From assembly GCA_900155495.1 (NCBI GenBank), contig FTLJ01000791.1, positions 1 through 29,776 on the forward strand: a DNA stretch of 29,776 bases, given 5' to 3'. Each line of letters opens with the position of its first letter. Within the stretch, counting starts at the first letter, position 1. The position numbers and the translations under genes are program-made. Of the stretch, positions 11,034 through 22,140 are shown in pieces. The notes under the pieces are model-generated. The model was given only the letters and a program-made list of their open reading frames with translations. It ran no database searches and was not told where the DNA came from. Source of the DNA: Porogramme epimiltina (Eukaryota; Basidiomycota; Agaricomycetes; Polyporales; Polyporaceae).

Positions 11034-12545
11034 ATGGCGCCCGTCGAAGTCTTCTCTCTGAGCCAGCAAAGCCCGGTCACCTGCCATGCTTTCAATGCGG
11101 ACCGCTCTCGTGAGTGTCTTCTGAGACCTATAATCGTTGTACTGACGTCAATCTCGTCACGGCCCTATAGAGGTCGCCGTGAGCTTGAACAACAACGAAG
11201 TCCGCATCTACGCTCGCCAGGGCAACGACTGGAATCACATCGATACTCTGACGGAGGTACGAGTGCTGTTTCATCCTCTTATGCTCACCAGTCGTGACGA
11301 GGTCGGTCCCCACAGCATGACAAGCCCATCACTTCCATCGACTGGGCTCCGCGCTCCAACCGCATTGTGACGTCCGCCCAGGACAGGAACGCGTATGTCT
11401 GGACGCAGACTCCCGACCCGCAGACGGGCAATATAGTGTGGAAGCCAACCTTGGTGCTTCTGCGAATCAACCGCGCTGCGACATACGTGCGCTGGAGCCC
11501 TAACGAGGACAAGTTTGCTGTCGCGAGTGGTGCTCGGTGAGCTTACATCTGGTGCTAGTAGGGCGCATTCATTCATGATCTGCAGCGCGATCGCGATCTG
11601 CTCCTTCGACCCTGAGGGAGACTGGTGGGTTTCTAGGCTGCTCAAGAAGCCAATCCGATCCACAGTCCTGTCCCTCGATTGGCACCCCAACAATGTCCTT
11701 CTCGCTGCTGGAAGTGCGGACATGAAGGCGCGCGTGTTCTCTGCGTACATCAAAGACGTAGACAAGAGGTGGGTTAATTCATACCATTGGGATGCAAGAA
11801 ACGTTGTACGAGTTTTTATATCAATTAAGGCCGGCCGCCTCCGTTTGGGGAGAGAAACTCCCTTTCAACACGATCTGCGGAGAGTACGCCAGCCCAGCCG
11901 GTGGCTGGGTCCACGACGTCGCTTTCTCGCCTTCTGGGGATGTGCTCGCATTTGCAAGTGAGTGTCATCCCGCAGGAGCCCTATGCCCACTGATCGGCGT
12001 TCTCGTCAGGCCACGACAGTTCCATCAGCATCGTGTACCCCGGCGGCCCCGCCGTATTCACGATCAGGATGTCCATGCTCCCCTTGTCCACCCTGACGTG
12101 GACCACCGAGGAGTCCATCGTCGCTGCTGGACACGACTGCCAGCCTCTCGTTTTCGCTGGAAACACAGGCGGCTGGGAGCTCATTGGGACCCTCGACGAC
12201 CCACAGTCGAACAAGTCGTCTGGTGGCGCGCGTTCCGGCATGGGCGCGTCCCCCGTCGGGCGCCTGAACAGCGCAGCGTTCAACACGTTCCGCAACGCTG
12301 CGGAGCGCGGCATCTCGAACGCGCCGGGCTCCCCGACCGCGGCGTCGAGCCAAGAGTCGGAGCTATTCACGGTTCACCAGAACACCATCACGAGCGTGCG
12401 GCCGTATGCCGGGGCGCCGGGCGCGGTGTCCCAGGTGAGCACGTCAGGCGTGGATGGGAAGCTTGTTGTGTGGGACGCCAACGCGGTGACTCCGTTGACT
12501 GCGGCGGGGCTGGCCGGGAAGATGAGCAAGATGGGCATGCGGTGA
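11034..12545 (+). CDS. ARC40: Arp2/3 complex subunit 1 (ARPC1/Arc40), WD40 beta-propeller
   Basis: This is the WD40 subunit of the seven-protein Arp2/3 complex, which nucleates branched actin filaments at endocytic patches and the cell cortex. Six exons are predicted: 11034-11109, 11171-11256, 11316-11536, 11586-11768, 11830-11957 and 12010-12545. Together they give 1,230 bases and 409 residues, against about 370-385 in human and yeast. Recognisable family sequence includes [17 protein letters not shown] near the N-terminus, [75 protein letters not shown] and [11 protein letters not shown] near the end. Before the last blade a Ser/Gly/Ala-rich stretch carries [12 protein letters not shown], which fits the projecting arm of ARPC1. 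All introns are 49-61 bp with GT-AG ends. The symbol follows yeast usage. Confidence 0.95.
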
Positions 12546-13263
12546 AAGAGCGGATGTACCATACGGAGGCAGTGAAATACATGTACGAATGTGAGGAGGT
12601 CGCGATGGAAACATACCCATCTTGTCCGTAGTAATGTTGAATGGGAAGGTGTGATTCCAAATTATGCCATCTGGGTCGAGCCACACGTTCCCCGTTGACT
12701 ACTCACCATTCACAGCGTGTACTCTAGTCACTTCTTTGATACCTACAGGACAGTTCGTGTGATGCACGATGGTGTACCGTCACTGTGAACGGTTTCGCAT
12801 TTGCTTTTCAGGTCAGGATATAGAAAGGCTACGTCTTAATCATTGGGGGGCTTCCCACCCGTTCTGTAGTCTGCTGAACCCAATTGAGATAGCACACACG
12901 GCCATACCGTCGCGTGAGCCTTACCACTAACTATGAATTTCAGCGTGTTTCAATCACAATACACATACAAGTCATGCTGCGCAGTAGGAAAGCTTTGAAG
13001 AGAGGCTTCTTGAGTGACTCGTGAAGAGTGCACGTACCACCTTATAAATAAGCAACAATCGTGCATGTCCATACACTCAGTACAATACGTCTCTAGGCCC
13101 AAATTCGATACAGCCGGGATCATGATGCAGTGCAAAATGCGAGAAGTCAATGCATTGCGATGTAGCTAGACTCTGAAACGTGCATCTGCTGCTGCCACGA
13201 AAATCATTGGCACAGACCTCAGACTCCTATACCAAAACAACCAGCATCATTAGAAGCTCAGCC
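12546..13263. other. Convergent intergenic region between ARPC1 and P450 copy A
   Basis: Both neighbours end here, so the stretch should hold two 3' UTRs and polyadenylation sites. From about 12920 to 13263 it resembles 16910-17230, downstream of P450 copy B. The resemblance shows in stretches such as CTAACTAT at 12928 against 16917, and the TGCATTGCGAT just before the shared 3' end. The segmental duplication therefore includes 3' flanking DNA. No gene is seen. Confidence 0.55.
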
Positions 13264-15385
13264 TCACGCAAAGCCAGCAAGCGGCTGACGCTTGCGGAAC
13301 ATCAACTCCGCCGTCGGGTTCGGCGCCACGTTCTCAGCGAAGTACAAGTTCTCCGGGCGAGGACCACCTTCAGCGAGCTTGAAGTCGTAATGAACGACGA
13401 TGAACGCGAGCAACGCTTTGAGCTCATTTGCTGCGAAGAAACGGCCAGGGCTGGACGGAAGAAACAAACGAAGGTCAGTATAATCTCCAGTTTACAGAAG
13501 TCAGGAGATCTGGTAAGGCTCACCAAGCGTGCCGTCCGTGCCCGAAGGGAATGTAGTCAGTCGACGTGTTGACAAATTGATGCTTCGTGCCTTCGCCTTC
13601 CACCTCGCGCATACGTGCAAACCGGAACGGATCAAACTCCTCTGCGCCGGCATAGTGCGTATCGTCACGGTGGGTAGGGTAGGAGGCCGCGCAGAGAAGC
13701 GTTCCCTTAGGGATGAAAGTACCGTCAACGAGTGTGATATCCTTCAACGCCTTTCGCTGTACAGAGACTGAAGATGTAGAGTGGTGTCAGTGGGCTGACG
13801 AAGATCTAGGTGACCGTGAGACATACCTAGCCCAATGCCGTTGTACCGCTGAGACTCCCGGAAGAGACTATCGAGTTTCCACATCTTACCAATGGAAGCT
13901 TTCGTCCAGCCTTCTGCAGCGATGATGGTTTCAATCTCCTCCCTCAAGGCGACAATCCACTCTGGACAGGCGGCGAGGTGATATAAAGCATGAGTAACTC
14001 CCTATGAATTTGCGCGCATCAGGGACAGAAATCCATCTTGGAAAGCATCAATCACGTACGCTCGAAGACGTAAAGATGGCAACGAAGTTGACGATCATGA
14101 TACGCTGAGAGATCTCTTCGTCCGTGCTGCGGCGGGGGACAGCGATGTCTAGAATCCATTGAAGCATATCGTTCTGGGAATCTTGTTAGTGCCCTCTGCA
14201 CATTCATATGTAGACCACAAAAACGGCGTTGCTTACGGGTTTGTCAGCCCAGTCATCGCCAAGCTCCTCCATCCTCTTCTTCCTCTCGTCCACGATGGGC
14301 TTGAGGTGAGGGATTGCTTCACGGATTGTCTTCCTCGCCACGCTCATGAACCGGATAGCTCTATCGACCCCGACATCAGGACATACATAAAGCATGTGCA
14401 GATCACCACGTACCCCTTGAGCGGCCCGGGGAGGTATTTGGCCACATCCCTGTCTTCGTTCATCGCTAAAGTAAAGCTGATGGAAAGCTTGAGATAGTCC
14501 TTGTTGCGGCCTAGGATGCCACAACGTACGTAAGCACTCAGTCGTCCAATAAAAAGATCCTACATGCTCACAGAGTGGTACCCCGACGAATACGCGGCTA
14601 CTGGCGCGAGCCACTGCAGCTTGCATGGCGCTCAAAACATTTACCGGCACCCACCCTACGATAAAGTTAGTCTCGACAAATAAAGTCTGAAAACGCTACA
14701 GCTCACTATCTCCCTGTGCGGGAATATAATCAGGTATAGCTAGCGTCAGCTCGTCGATGACATCCGGGAGGATTGCCGCAAGAGTGCGAGTAAGCTTCTC
14801 TCGGATGATGTCGATCTCGTAGGCATCTTCAGAGGTCCCCCTCCCCGTGGTGAGCTTGGAGTGGGTGACCTAGAGTTACAGAGAAGAATTAGAGTGTTCG
14901 ACGGCTCAGAGAGATAATCATGTGGCATACCGACTCCACGGCCTCAGTGAAAGATAGTTCATCGTCGGGACGCCTGCGCATGTCCTCTACCAACTTGTGA
15001 CCACTGACAACAACCATCCACTGATCCATTAGAGCGACCTTGAACACCCCGCCTTGGAACTATGAGGAATGAAACGCAGAGTAATTTTATAATCATTCAT
15101 AACGTCGTTTGTTACCATTGCTCACCCTTTCGTAGCCTTCAGAAAGGAGGGCTCTCCCATTCTTAGAGAAGTTGAGAGCAGTAAGGTAGGACAGAATAGG
15201 GGCCGACGGACCACCCAAAGTGGGGATGGAACGAAGCTGGAAAAGAAGCGATAGCAGCATTATGTGAGATAGGGGGAGAGGATACAGCGGGTATTACCAC
15301 ATACTGGGTTGGAGAGCCATCTCAGGACGTAGGCAGCCACAAGTGTGGCGAGAACTGTATAAACCACAGGTTGAGAGTCTTGCAT
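13264..15385 (-). CDS. Cytochrome P450 monooxygenase, tandem copy A
   Basis: This is a membrane-bound, heme-thiolate monooxygenase; the substrate is unknown. Eleven exons are predicted: 15385-15305, 15236-15126, 15059-14931, 14869-14707, 14655-14572, 14510-14414, 14360-14237, 14173-14060, 14001-13827, 13767-13524 and 13450-13264, giving 502 residues. An N-terminal anchor covers about residues 7-24. The I-helix is TSSSGVTHALYHLA with the oxygen-activating Thr at 304; the usual acidic residue before it is Val. ExxR is ESQR at 350-353, and the heme loop FGHGRHACPG has Cys441 as ligand. The architecture resembles the large fungal group around CYP512 and ent-kaurene-oxidase-like P450s, but the family assignment is tentative. 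All introns are GT-AG, 51-73 bp. It appears intact. Copy B has the same exon lengths and very similar protein, so either copy could have diverged in substrate range. Confidence 0.93.
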
Positions 15386-15446
15386 CGAAGAAGAGTTGTG
15401 GGGAGTTTGCCTGAACGTACTGTCGAATCAACTTGCTTCCAGAGAG

Positions 15447-15453
15447 CTATATA
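15447..15453 (-). promoter_or_regulatory. Probable TATA box of P450 copy A
   Basis: TATATAG on the minus strand lies 62-68 bases upstream of the start codon. The same motif stands at exactly the same distance in copy B. Confidence 0.65.
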
Positions 15454-16879
15454 GATACATTGTGTAGGTGGTGCCCACCCAAACGCTCACGGAAGTATCG
15501 GGCGGCGCTGAGATTTCGCGTGCGGTCAGTGAGCCAGTAGAATACATCGAGTGTGTAAGATCGACTGACTTTCCAGAGAGCCGTGCTCCCGAAACGTGGG
15601 CCATTCGTCATCCTCGTGTGTGGGAGGGACGTGGATGTGGTGAAGGTTCTCTTCGAGGCCGAAGAAAGAATTACCCAGCGTCTTCTTCATCGGCAGACGA
15701 GAGACAGTGACCGTGTAACGAAATGGGGTGACCTGCATAGCTCGCCTGGGGCCAATCGTTGTTGAGAAGAAGCCTTGCTTGTTCGTGAACGGCATGTTGG
15801 GATATCTAGCCTATTCACGACTAGATCTCAGAGTCAACACTCTAGGCTAGGTTTCAAAAAGGTGTACAGGCCAAGTCATTCCTCGCGACGCGGCCAGGCC
15901 TGTACGTCATGACGCACCGTAAGAGCTCCCTCTCACTACCAGTCAAAACTGTAGCTTAAAATATCCACAGTCAGCGGGTAAATGAGGATTCTCCGTCCTA
16001 CGTAAAAGTTGAGCAGTTGCCGAAAAGAACGCAGAAGGCAGAATAACCTGGTGTACATGCAGCACCTCATGCAATAACATCAATCGTGTCCAACGCGCTA
16101 TGATCTTGAGTACATGGTGAGTCGATTCCGGTGATGACACCGTCGTCATGTTGAAAACTACAGGATGAGGGTTGCATTCACTACCGAGGTTGTCCCTACC
16201 CACTGGAAGGTCGCGCCGCTGCAAAATGTGTGCGAGCCTGGAGAGAAAACTCTGGAGCACACTTGCCGAGAACTGTCAGCGAAGGAGGCGAAATTAGCTT
16301 CTTCTGTAATCTCCACTGAGCTCACAGGTAAGCCTGGTGTGAGGGGAAGCCCTACGTGGGAAGTAGAACACCGCAACTCGGTTTTACTTACTACGCAGCC
16401 TTGTAAGCAGAAGCCGGGTCACTTAATCTATATTACTACTCTCTGGCGAGTGTCGCTGCTGGCCAGAGGATTCAAATCAGCATAACATCTCAGACACAGT
16501 TACCCGAAGAGCAATGAACTCACGAGAGGGATGAAGCTTCTTAAACGCGACCCAGTGATTTCGAATCTGCTAGACAACACAGCGAGGGTTGCCTAGTAGC
16601 TGTGGCTCGACTTGAAGTCACTTCGGATGAAAGCCTTGGGTCGGCGAGACTTCGGCAAAATACTGTTGCGGACTCATCGTTGCCCCAGTGGCGGCTATGC
16701 ATCACTGCTTACGTACATTGGTTACACGTGTATATTTCTCGATCTAATCCCAATGATCTCAATGAAGGAAAGCTACGGTGACGGTCCGAAACCGACTCCA
16801 TGATTTCGGATCCGTCACTGGGGGAGTTCTCGCCCATTCAACTGCACAGAGGCCAGCAGAGAAGACGCCCGCCCGTACC

Positions 16880-16910
16880 GTAGCGTCTCCCCCGTGCTGT
16901 AGCGTCTCCC
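16880..16910. repeat. 12-bp direct repeat at the duplication junction
   Basis: GTAGCGTCTCCC occurs at 16880-16891 and again at 16899-16910, a 19-base period. It lies where the upstream flank of unit A gives way to the downstream flank of unit B. It could be a scar of the duplication event or a chance microsatellite-like repeat. Confidence 0.55.
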
Positions 16911-17230
16911 TTGCTGCTAACTATAAAGATCAGCACGCTTCGTCACTATGCACATATACTAAGACATGCTACGCAATCAAAAGGTGATTTAAGAAGAGCA
17001 CATACTGCCTTACATGATAGACAATGGCTGTAGTACATGACCGTTTGCCCAGTGTCTCCGGACCCTTGGTCGATCCAGCAAATGTTTCGTTGCGGCATGG
17101 AAAAATATGAGAAGGCTGAAGCCAATGCATTGCGATTTAGATAGGCTTCGAGACATGTATCTCCTGCCGCTACAAAGTACAGGCCTCTAACTCCTGTACC
17201 TAAATGTCCTAGGTCACTAGGAGCTAGCCC

Positions 17231-19351
17231 TCACGCAGAGCTAGTAAGCGGCTGACGCTTGCGGAACATCAACTCCGCCGTCGGGTTCGGTGCCACGTTC
17301 TCAGCAAAGTACAAGTTCTCCGGGCGAGGCCCGCCTTTAGCAAGCTTGAAGTCGTAATGAATGACAATAAACGCGAGCAACGCTTTGAGCTCGTTCGCCG
17401 CAAAGAAACGGCCGGGACTGGACAGGAGGTCAGTACATACTCCAGCCCATGAAGATCTCGATTAGGAATTCGGCGATACTCACCAAGCATGCCGCCCGTG
17501 CCCGAAAGGAATGTAGTCGGTGGACGTGTTGACAAATTGATGCTTCGTACCTTCGCCTTCCACCTCGCGCATACGTGCAAACCGGAACGGATCAAACTCT
17601 TCTGCACCGGCGTAGTGCGTGTCGTCGCGGTGAGTAGGGTAGGAGGCCGCGCAGAGAAGCGTTCCCTTGGGGATGAAAGTGCCGTCGGCGAGCGTGATGT
17701 CCTTCAATGCCTTACGCTGAACAGAAACTATAGAGGTGCGGGGTGGCATCAGTGTGTAGACGAAGATCCGCGAAATAGTGAAACGTGCCTAGCCCAATGC
17801 CGTTGTACCGCTGAGACTCCCGGAAGAGACTATCGAGTTTCCACATTTTGCCGATGGAGGCTTTCGTCCAGCCTTCGGCAGCAAGAACCGGCTCGATCTC
17901 CTCTCTCAGGGAGACAATCCACTCCGGACGGGCCGCGAGGTGATATAAAGCGTGAGTAACTCCCTACAGGTTTATGCACATCAGAAACAGATATCCCCCT
18001 TGGAAAACTGATCACATACGCTCGAAGATGTATGGATCGCGGCGAAGTTGATGCTCATGATACGCTGAGAAATTTCTTCGTCCGTGTTGCTGCGAGGAAC
18101 AGCGACATCTAAGACCCATTGAAGCATGTCGTTCTGGGGATCGCCGTCAATGCCTGCCGCACACTCGTATAGATATTACATATACAGTGCGACTTACGGG
18201 TTTATCAGTCCAGTCATCACCGAGCTCTGCCATCATCGCCTTCCGCTCGTCAACGATGGGCTTGAGGTGAGGAATCGCTTCACGGATCATCTTCCTCGCC
18301 ACGCTGACGAATCGGATAGCTCTTTCGGCATTGTCATAAGATATCGAACAAAGAACATGCAGATCACTACGTACCCCTTGAGCGGCCCAGGGAAGTACTT
18401 GACCATGTCTTTGTCTTCATTCATTGCCAAAGTAAAATTGATCGAAAGCTTGAGGTAGTCTTTATTGCGGCCTAGGATGTTTCGATTTAGGTAAGTATAT
18501 GGCTATCTCACCACAAATATCGTGCGAACTAACAGAGAGGTGCCCCGACAAATACGCGGCTACTGGCGCGAGCCACTATATCTTGCATGGCGCTGAAAAC
18601 GTTCACCGGAACCCACCCTACAACAATGTCAGTCCCCCGAACATAAAACGCTGTGATGGCGTAGCTCACCATCTCCACGCGCAGGAATATAATCAGGTAT
18701 AGCCAACGTTAGCTCATCGATAACATCTGGGAGGATTGCCGGAAGGGTACGAGTAAGCTTCTCTCGGATGATATCGATCTCGTATGGGTCTTCAGAGGTG
18801 CCCCTCCCCGTGGTAAGCTTGGCGTGGGTGATCTAGAGCGTGAGAGGTAGATTAGAGGAGTCATTGAAGGTGGGAAGACAGAAACTTGTAACATACCGAC
18901 TCGATGGCCTCCGTGAAGGAGAGTTCGTCGTCGGGACGCCTGCGCATGTCTTCCACCAACTTATGGCCACTGACAACAACCATCCATTGATCCATGAGAG
19001 CGACCTTGAACACCCCGCCTTGGAACTAAGAGGGAAAAGACCGTAAACCAGTCACACAATCAGTTATCAATTCATGCGTTCCCATCACGCACCCTCTGGT
19101 ATCCCTCAGAGAGGAGCACTCTCGCATTCTTGGAGAAATTGAGGGCGGTGATGTAGGACAGAATAGGGGCCGACGGACCGCCTACAGTGGGGATGGAGCG
19201 AAGCTGAAAAGGAAGTAATAACGCCGTTGTGTGAGTAGAGGGTCAAAGGTTGTAATAAATGCTAACGCACTGGGTTGGAGAGCCATTTCAGGACGTAGGC
19301 GGCCACAAGCGTGGCGAGAACGGTGTAGACCACAGACTGAGTGTCCTGCAT
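17231..19351 (-). CDS. Cytochrome P450 monooxygenase, tandem copy B
   Basis: Paralogue of the gene at 13264-15385. Exons are 19351-19271, 19203-19093, 19025-18897, 18832-18670, 18617-18534, 18471-18375, 18321-18198, 18133-18020, 17963-17789, 17727-17484 and 17417-17231; every length equals that of copy A, and the product is again 502 residues. The anchor helix (about 7-24), I-helix Thr304 within HTSSSGVTHALYHLA, ESQR at 350-353 and Cys441 in FGHGRHACPG are all kept. Differences from copy A include Ala-Ile-His for Ala-Ile-Phe before the I-helix serines, Arg for Cys after HLAA, and a changed C-terminal end (LTSSA for LAGFA). The ninth intron (17788-17728) begins with GC instead of GT, while copy A has GTATGT there. 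No stop or frameshift is seen, so it is probably functional if that GC-AG intron is spliced. Confidence 0.92.
17728..17788 (-). other. Probable GC-AG intron in P450 copy B
   Basis: The exon 9/intron boundary reads CTAG|GCACGT; the matching site in copy A reads CTAG|GTATGT. The acceptor is TATAG. Using GC keeps exon length (175 bases) and frame identical to copy A. The nearest GT, three bases downstream of the GC, would shift the frame with the same acceptor. GC-AG introns are a known minor class removed by the major spliceosome. Confidence 0.75.
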
Positions 19352-20772
19352 CGAAGGAAAGTTGTAAGGAGTTTGGCTGAATGCACTGTCGAATCGACTT
19401 GTCTTCAGCGAACTATATACATGTATGGGGTCGGCCCACCCAAACGCCTCACGGAAGTATCGGGCGGCGCTGAGGCTGCGCATGCGGTCAGTGAACCAGT
19501 GGGACGCATGAAGTATGTAAGATAGGCTGACTTTCCAGAGAGCCGTACTCCCGAAACGTGGCCATCCGTCATTCTTGTGTACGCGGGCGCCGTGGGAGTG
19601 ACGAGGGTTTCCTTTGAGGGCGAACAAGGAATTACCCGGTGTCTTCTCACCGTCGGCGGACGAGAGGCGGTGACCATGTGACGACATGGGGTGGCCTGTA
19701 TAGCTCGCCTAGGGCCAATCATTGTTGAGAAGAAGCCTTGTTCGCGGCCGGCATGTTGGGAGATTGAACCTGTTGACGCCTAGATCTGAAGTCAATGCTC
19801 CAGACTAGGTTTCGAAAAGGCGCGCCGGGCGAGTCATACCTCGCGACGCGGGGAAGTATTCGGGTCTGTGCGTTATGACGCACCGTAAGAGCTCCTGCTC
19901 ACTATCTGCCCTAACCGTAGCTCCGCGGGCAAGTCAGGATGCCCCACCCTACGTAGGGGTCGAACATTTGCTGAAAAGGCCGCAGAAGAATAACTCGGCA
20001 TGAGTGCAACACCTCACATCTATTGTGTCCAAAGCACTATGATCTTGAGCATGTGAGTCGATTCCGCCGGCCACGATACCGTTGCCATGTCGTAACGTAC
20101 AGGATGAGGCTTACATCCCCTGCCGAGGTTGTCTCTACCCACTGCGCACCGAACTTCAAAGCGGGCCTGGCGTAAGGGCCGCATATATGTGAGAAGCTGA
20201 ACGCCGCAGTTCGACGCAATTTCAGTTACCGCGCTGAGCTGTGAACAGAAACCAGACCACTCAATCTGCACTACCACTGAGTCACTGCTCAGTAACACCG
20301 GCGGGACGAAGTGGCCCGAGAGTCGAGTCAGCGTAAAATCTCGGGCGACAGCTATCGGAAGCGGAATGAACTCACGAAAGGAGATGAAGCTCGGAAGCGC
20401 AAATCATTTGAATTTGTTACGCAACCTGGTGCCGAGTGTCTCGTAGCGGTGACTTGGCTCGAAGTCCGGAATCAAGCTGGGTCGGCGGATCTTCGGCGAT
20501 ACCGTCTCTCACTGGCGGCTGTGCATCAATGCTTACGTACACGGGCTACACGTGCATATTCTCAGTCTGGTCTCAAGGAGGGGCCGGGTCACTGAGAGTT
20601 GATGTTGAACGTTGAACGGTGACGGGCAACAGAGGAAATCTCGCTTGAAGTCCCTACTCGCATACATTCCGCCTTAGCCTAACAAGATTGGCCAGACCAC
20701 GAGACCCGGAACATCGTTCCCTGCTACTCTTACAACGCTGTCGCTGATCGCCACACACTGCGGGCACTACTA
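19352..20772. other. Upstream flank of P450 copy B; no gene
   Basis: Bases 19352 to about 20600 are the duplicated upstream flank described for copy A. The rest, to 20772, is the 3' side of the first dehydrogenase gene, which reads in the same direction. Open frames here are short and poorly conserved between the two units, which argues against a hidden gene. Confidence 0.55.
19413..19419 (-). promoter_or_regulatory. Probable TATA box of P450 copy B
   Basis: TATATAG lies 62-68 bases upstream of the start codon, the same motif and spacing as in copy A. The core promoter therefore duplicated together with the gene. Confidence 0.65.
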
Positions 20773-22140
20773 CTACACCTTATACACAATCTTCTCAGCA
20801 CTGACTTTCCCCTCACGCATGTATGCTAACCCCTCGGGGATCGCATCCAAACCGCCCTCCCATACCTTGATCTTTGGCGGTTTGATCAGGCCGTCCTTGA
20901 TAAGTCCCGGCACTTTCTTTAGGAATTCGACCATCTGCGCCCGGTCCTGTGGCTTGGCTGGGATATGGAAGTTGGGGCCGAAATCCAACGGGCGCCCCTG
21001 GGCCGTATAAAGGAGTGTGTCTTTGGGAGGACCGCCACGGGGTTACAGATAAGCAATCAGGGGTCTGTGAGAAAGGGAGGACGCTGTGCGAAGCACTCAC
21101 ATGAGACTTTGACGTCTGACCGGCCGATCGCCTCCCATTGCGGGCCGAGAATGACGCCGAGTTTGCCACCATCGGGACCGAGTGCTGCCGCACAGATACG
21201 CTGGGTGTCCTTCTCGGAGATTGTGTCGAATGCAACCTTCAGCGTGTTGCCCGTGGCACCCTTGATCTGGTCGACGACATTGGAGTCATGGTAGTCCAGC
21301 ACAACGTCGGCACCGAGGGAGCGAACGAGGTCGTGGTTGTGGGGGGAGGCAGTCGTAACGACCTTATAACCTGACAGACGCGCAAACTGTATTGCGAACT
21401 GGCCCACAGCAGCTGTAGAAACGTAAGTGGTAGGCCGCGTGTCAACGGAAGGAGAAGGGAACTGACAGCTGCCGCCATATATCAGAACCCACTCTTCTGT
21501 CGAAACCTTTTCTGGGGGCTCGACGAGGGCAAGGTTCTCCGTGTGATAGAACATTTGGACGGGTGTCAAGAACCTGGGGAGAGTTCGTTGTGCCATCCTG
21601 CGAACAGAGCACGCGAGACATACGTACGCTACGTTGTAGGTCGAGGACTCCTCAAACGTGAGGGTATTCTCCGGGATCGCCCACACGAGTTCCGCAGGTG
21701 CCTTCGCATACTCCGCAAATGCGCCTTCGCCCGGATATGCAGAGCCGTGCTTGATGGTCGCAACATGGTCCCCAACCTTCAAGCTCGAAACGTCCTTACC
21801 AACCCCGACAACGGTCCCGGACAAGTCGCACCCAACGATGGCGTCGACTTTCGCGCGAGGAGAGAAGAGATCTGAAAGGAGCTCGAGGTCATTCGCGCAT
21901 CACGACCTTTGTCCATGAGATCCTCACATTTCCAGTCAGTAGGGTTCAGACAGATTGCCACCACCTTGATGAGAACTTCATCATCCTCGATTGTAGGTAC
22001 ATCGCAGTCCTTGACCCGAGCCACGCCGATCTAAAAGGACATGATAAGATCACCATTGAGATCTCATAAACCGTTGCATTGAGACCTACATCTTCTATAA
22101 CAAGCGCCTTCATCGTGGCAGGGACGTCGGACTGAGCCAT
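20773..22140 (-). CDS. ToxD/enoyl-reductase-like medium-chain dehydrogenase, paralogue 1
   Basis: This is a predicted NAD(P)H-dependent oxidoreductase of the MDR superfamily, of the sort often annotated GroES-like or ToxD-like. Relatives include stand-alone enoyl reductases, but the reaction here is unknown. Exons: 22140-22090, 22030-21928, 21871-21628, 21573-21467, 21412-21101 and 21020-20773, giving 354 residues. The GroES-like part has NPTDWK at 46-51 and GCDLSGTVVGVG from 65; the cofactor-binding part has YGGSSAVGQFAIQ around 165-177, followed by GYKVV; the tail ends KVSAEKIVYKV. I see no structural zinc-binding Cys cluster, as in the quinone/enoyl reductase branch. The fourth exon begins at CCCCAG|GTTC rather than the earlier AG, because this choice aligns with both paralogues. 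The fourth intron has an uncommon GTCAGT donor. A TATA box precedes the start. Confidence 0.9.

Larger units (their letters stand above)
15386..17230. other. Intergenic region between the two P450 copies
   Basis: Bases 15386 to about 16760 are the upstream flank of copy A and match 19352 to about 20600 upstream of copy B. Bases from about 16910 to 17230 are the downstream flank of copy B and match 12920-13263. The junction of the two units should therefore lie near 16760-16910. A 12-base direct repeat, GTAGCGTCTCCC at 16880-16891 and 16899-16910, sits at that junction. A minus-strand open frame of 89 codons at 15526-15795 is disrupted in the other unit. I see no supported gene. Confidence 0.6.
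12920..20600. repeat. Direct segmental duplication carrying the two P450 genes
   Basis: Unit A runs from about 12920 to 16760 and unit B from about 16910 to 20600, in the same orientation. The offset between matching bases is 3,966-3,967 across the genes and about 3,940 farther upstream. Exons are most alike, introns and flanks less so, which indicates an old duplication under coding constraint. Matches upstream of the genes include GGAAGTATCGGGCGGCGCTGAG (15491 and 19456 regions), GATCTTGAG (about 16100 and 20041), CAGGATGAGG (about 16161 and 20100), and GCTTACGTACA (about 16708 and 20531). The outer limits are approximate because they were judged by eye. Confidence 0.8.

Noticed and set aside
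21574..21599. Earlier AG acceptor (before GATGGCAC) for exon 4 of dehydrogenase paralogue 1
   Set aside because: It keeps the frame but adds nine residues absent from both paralogues; the CCCCAG acceptor aligns exactly.
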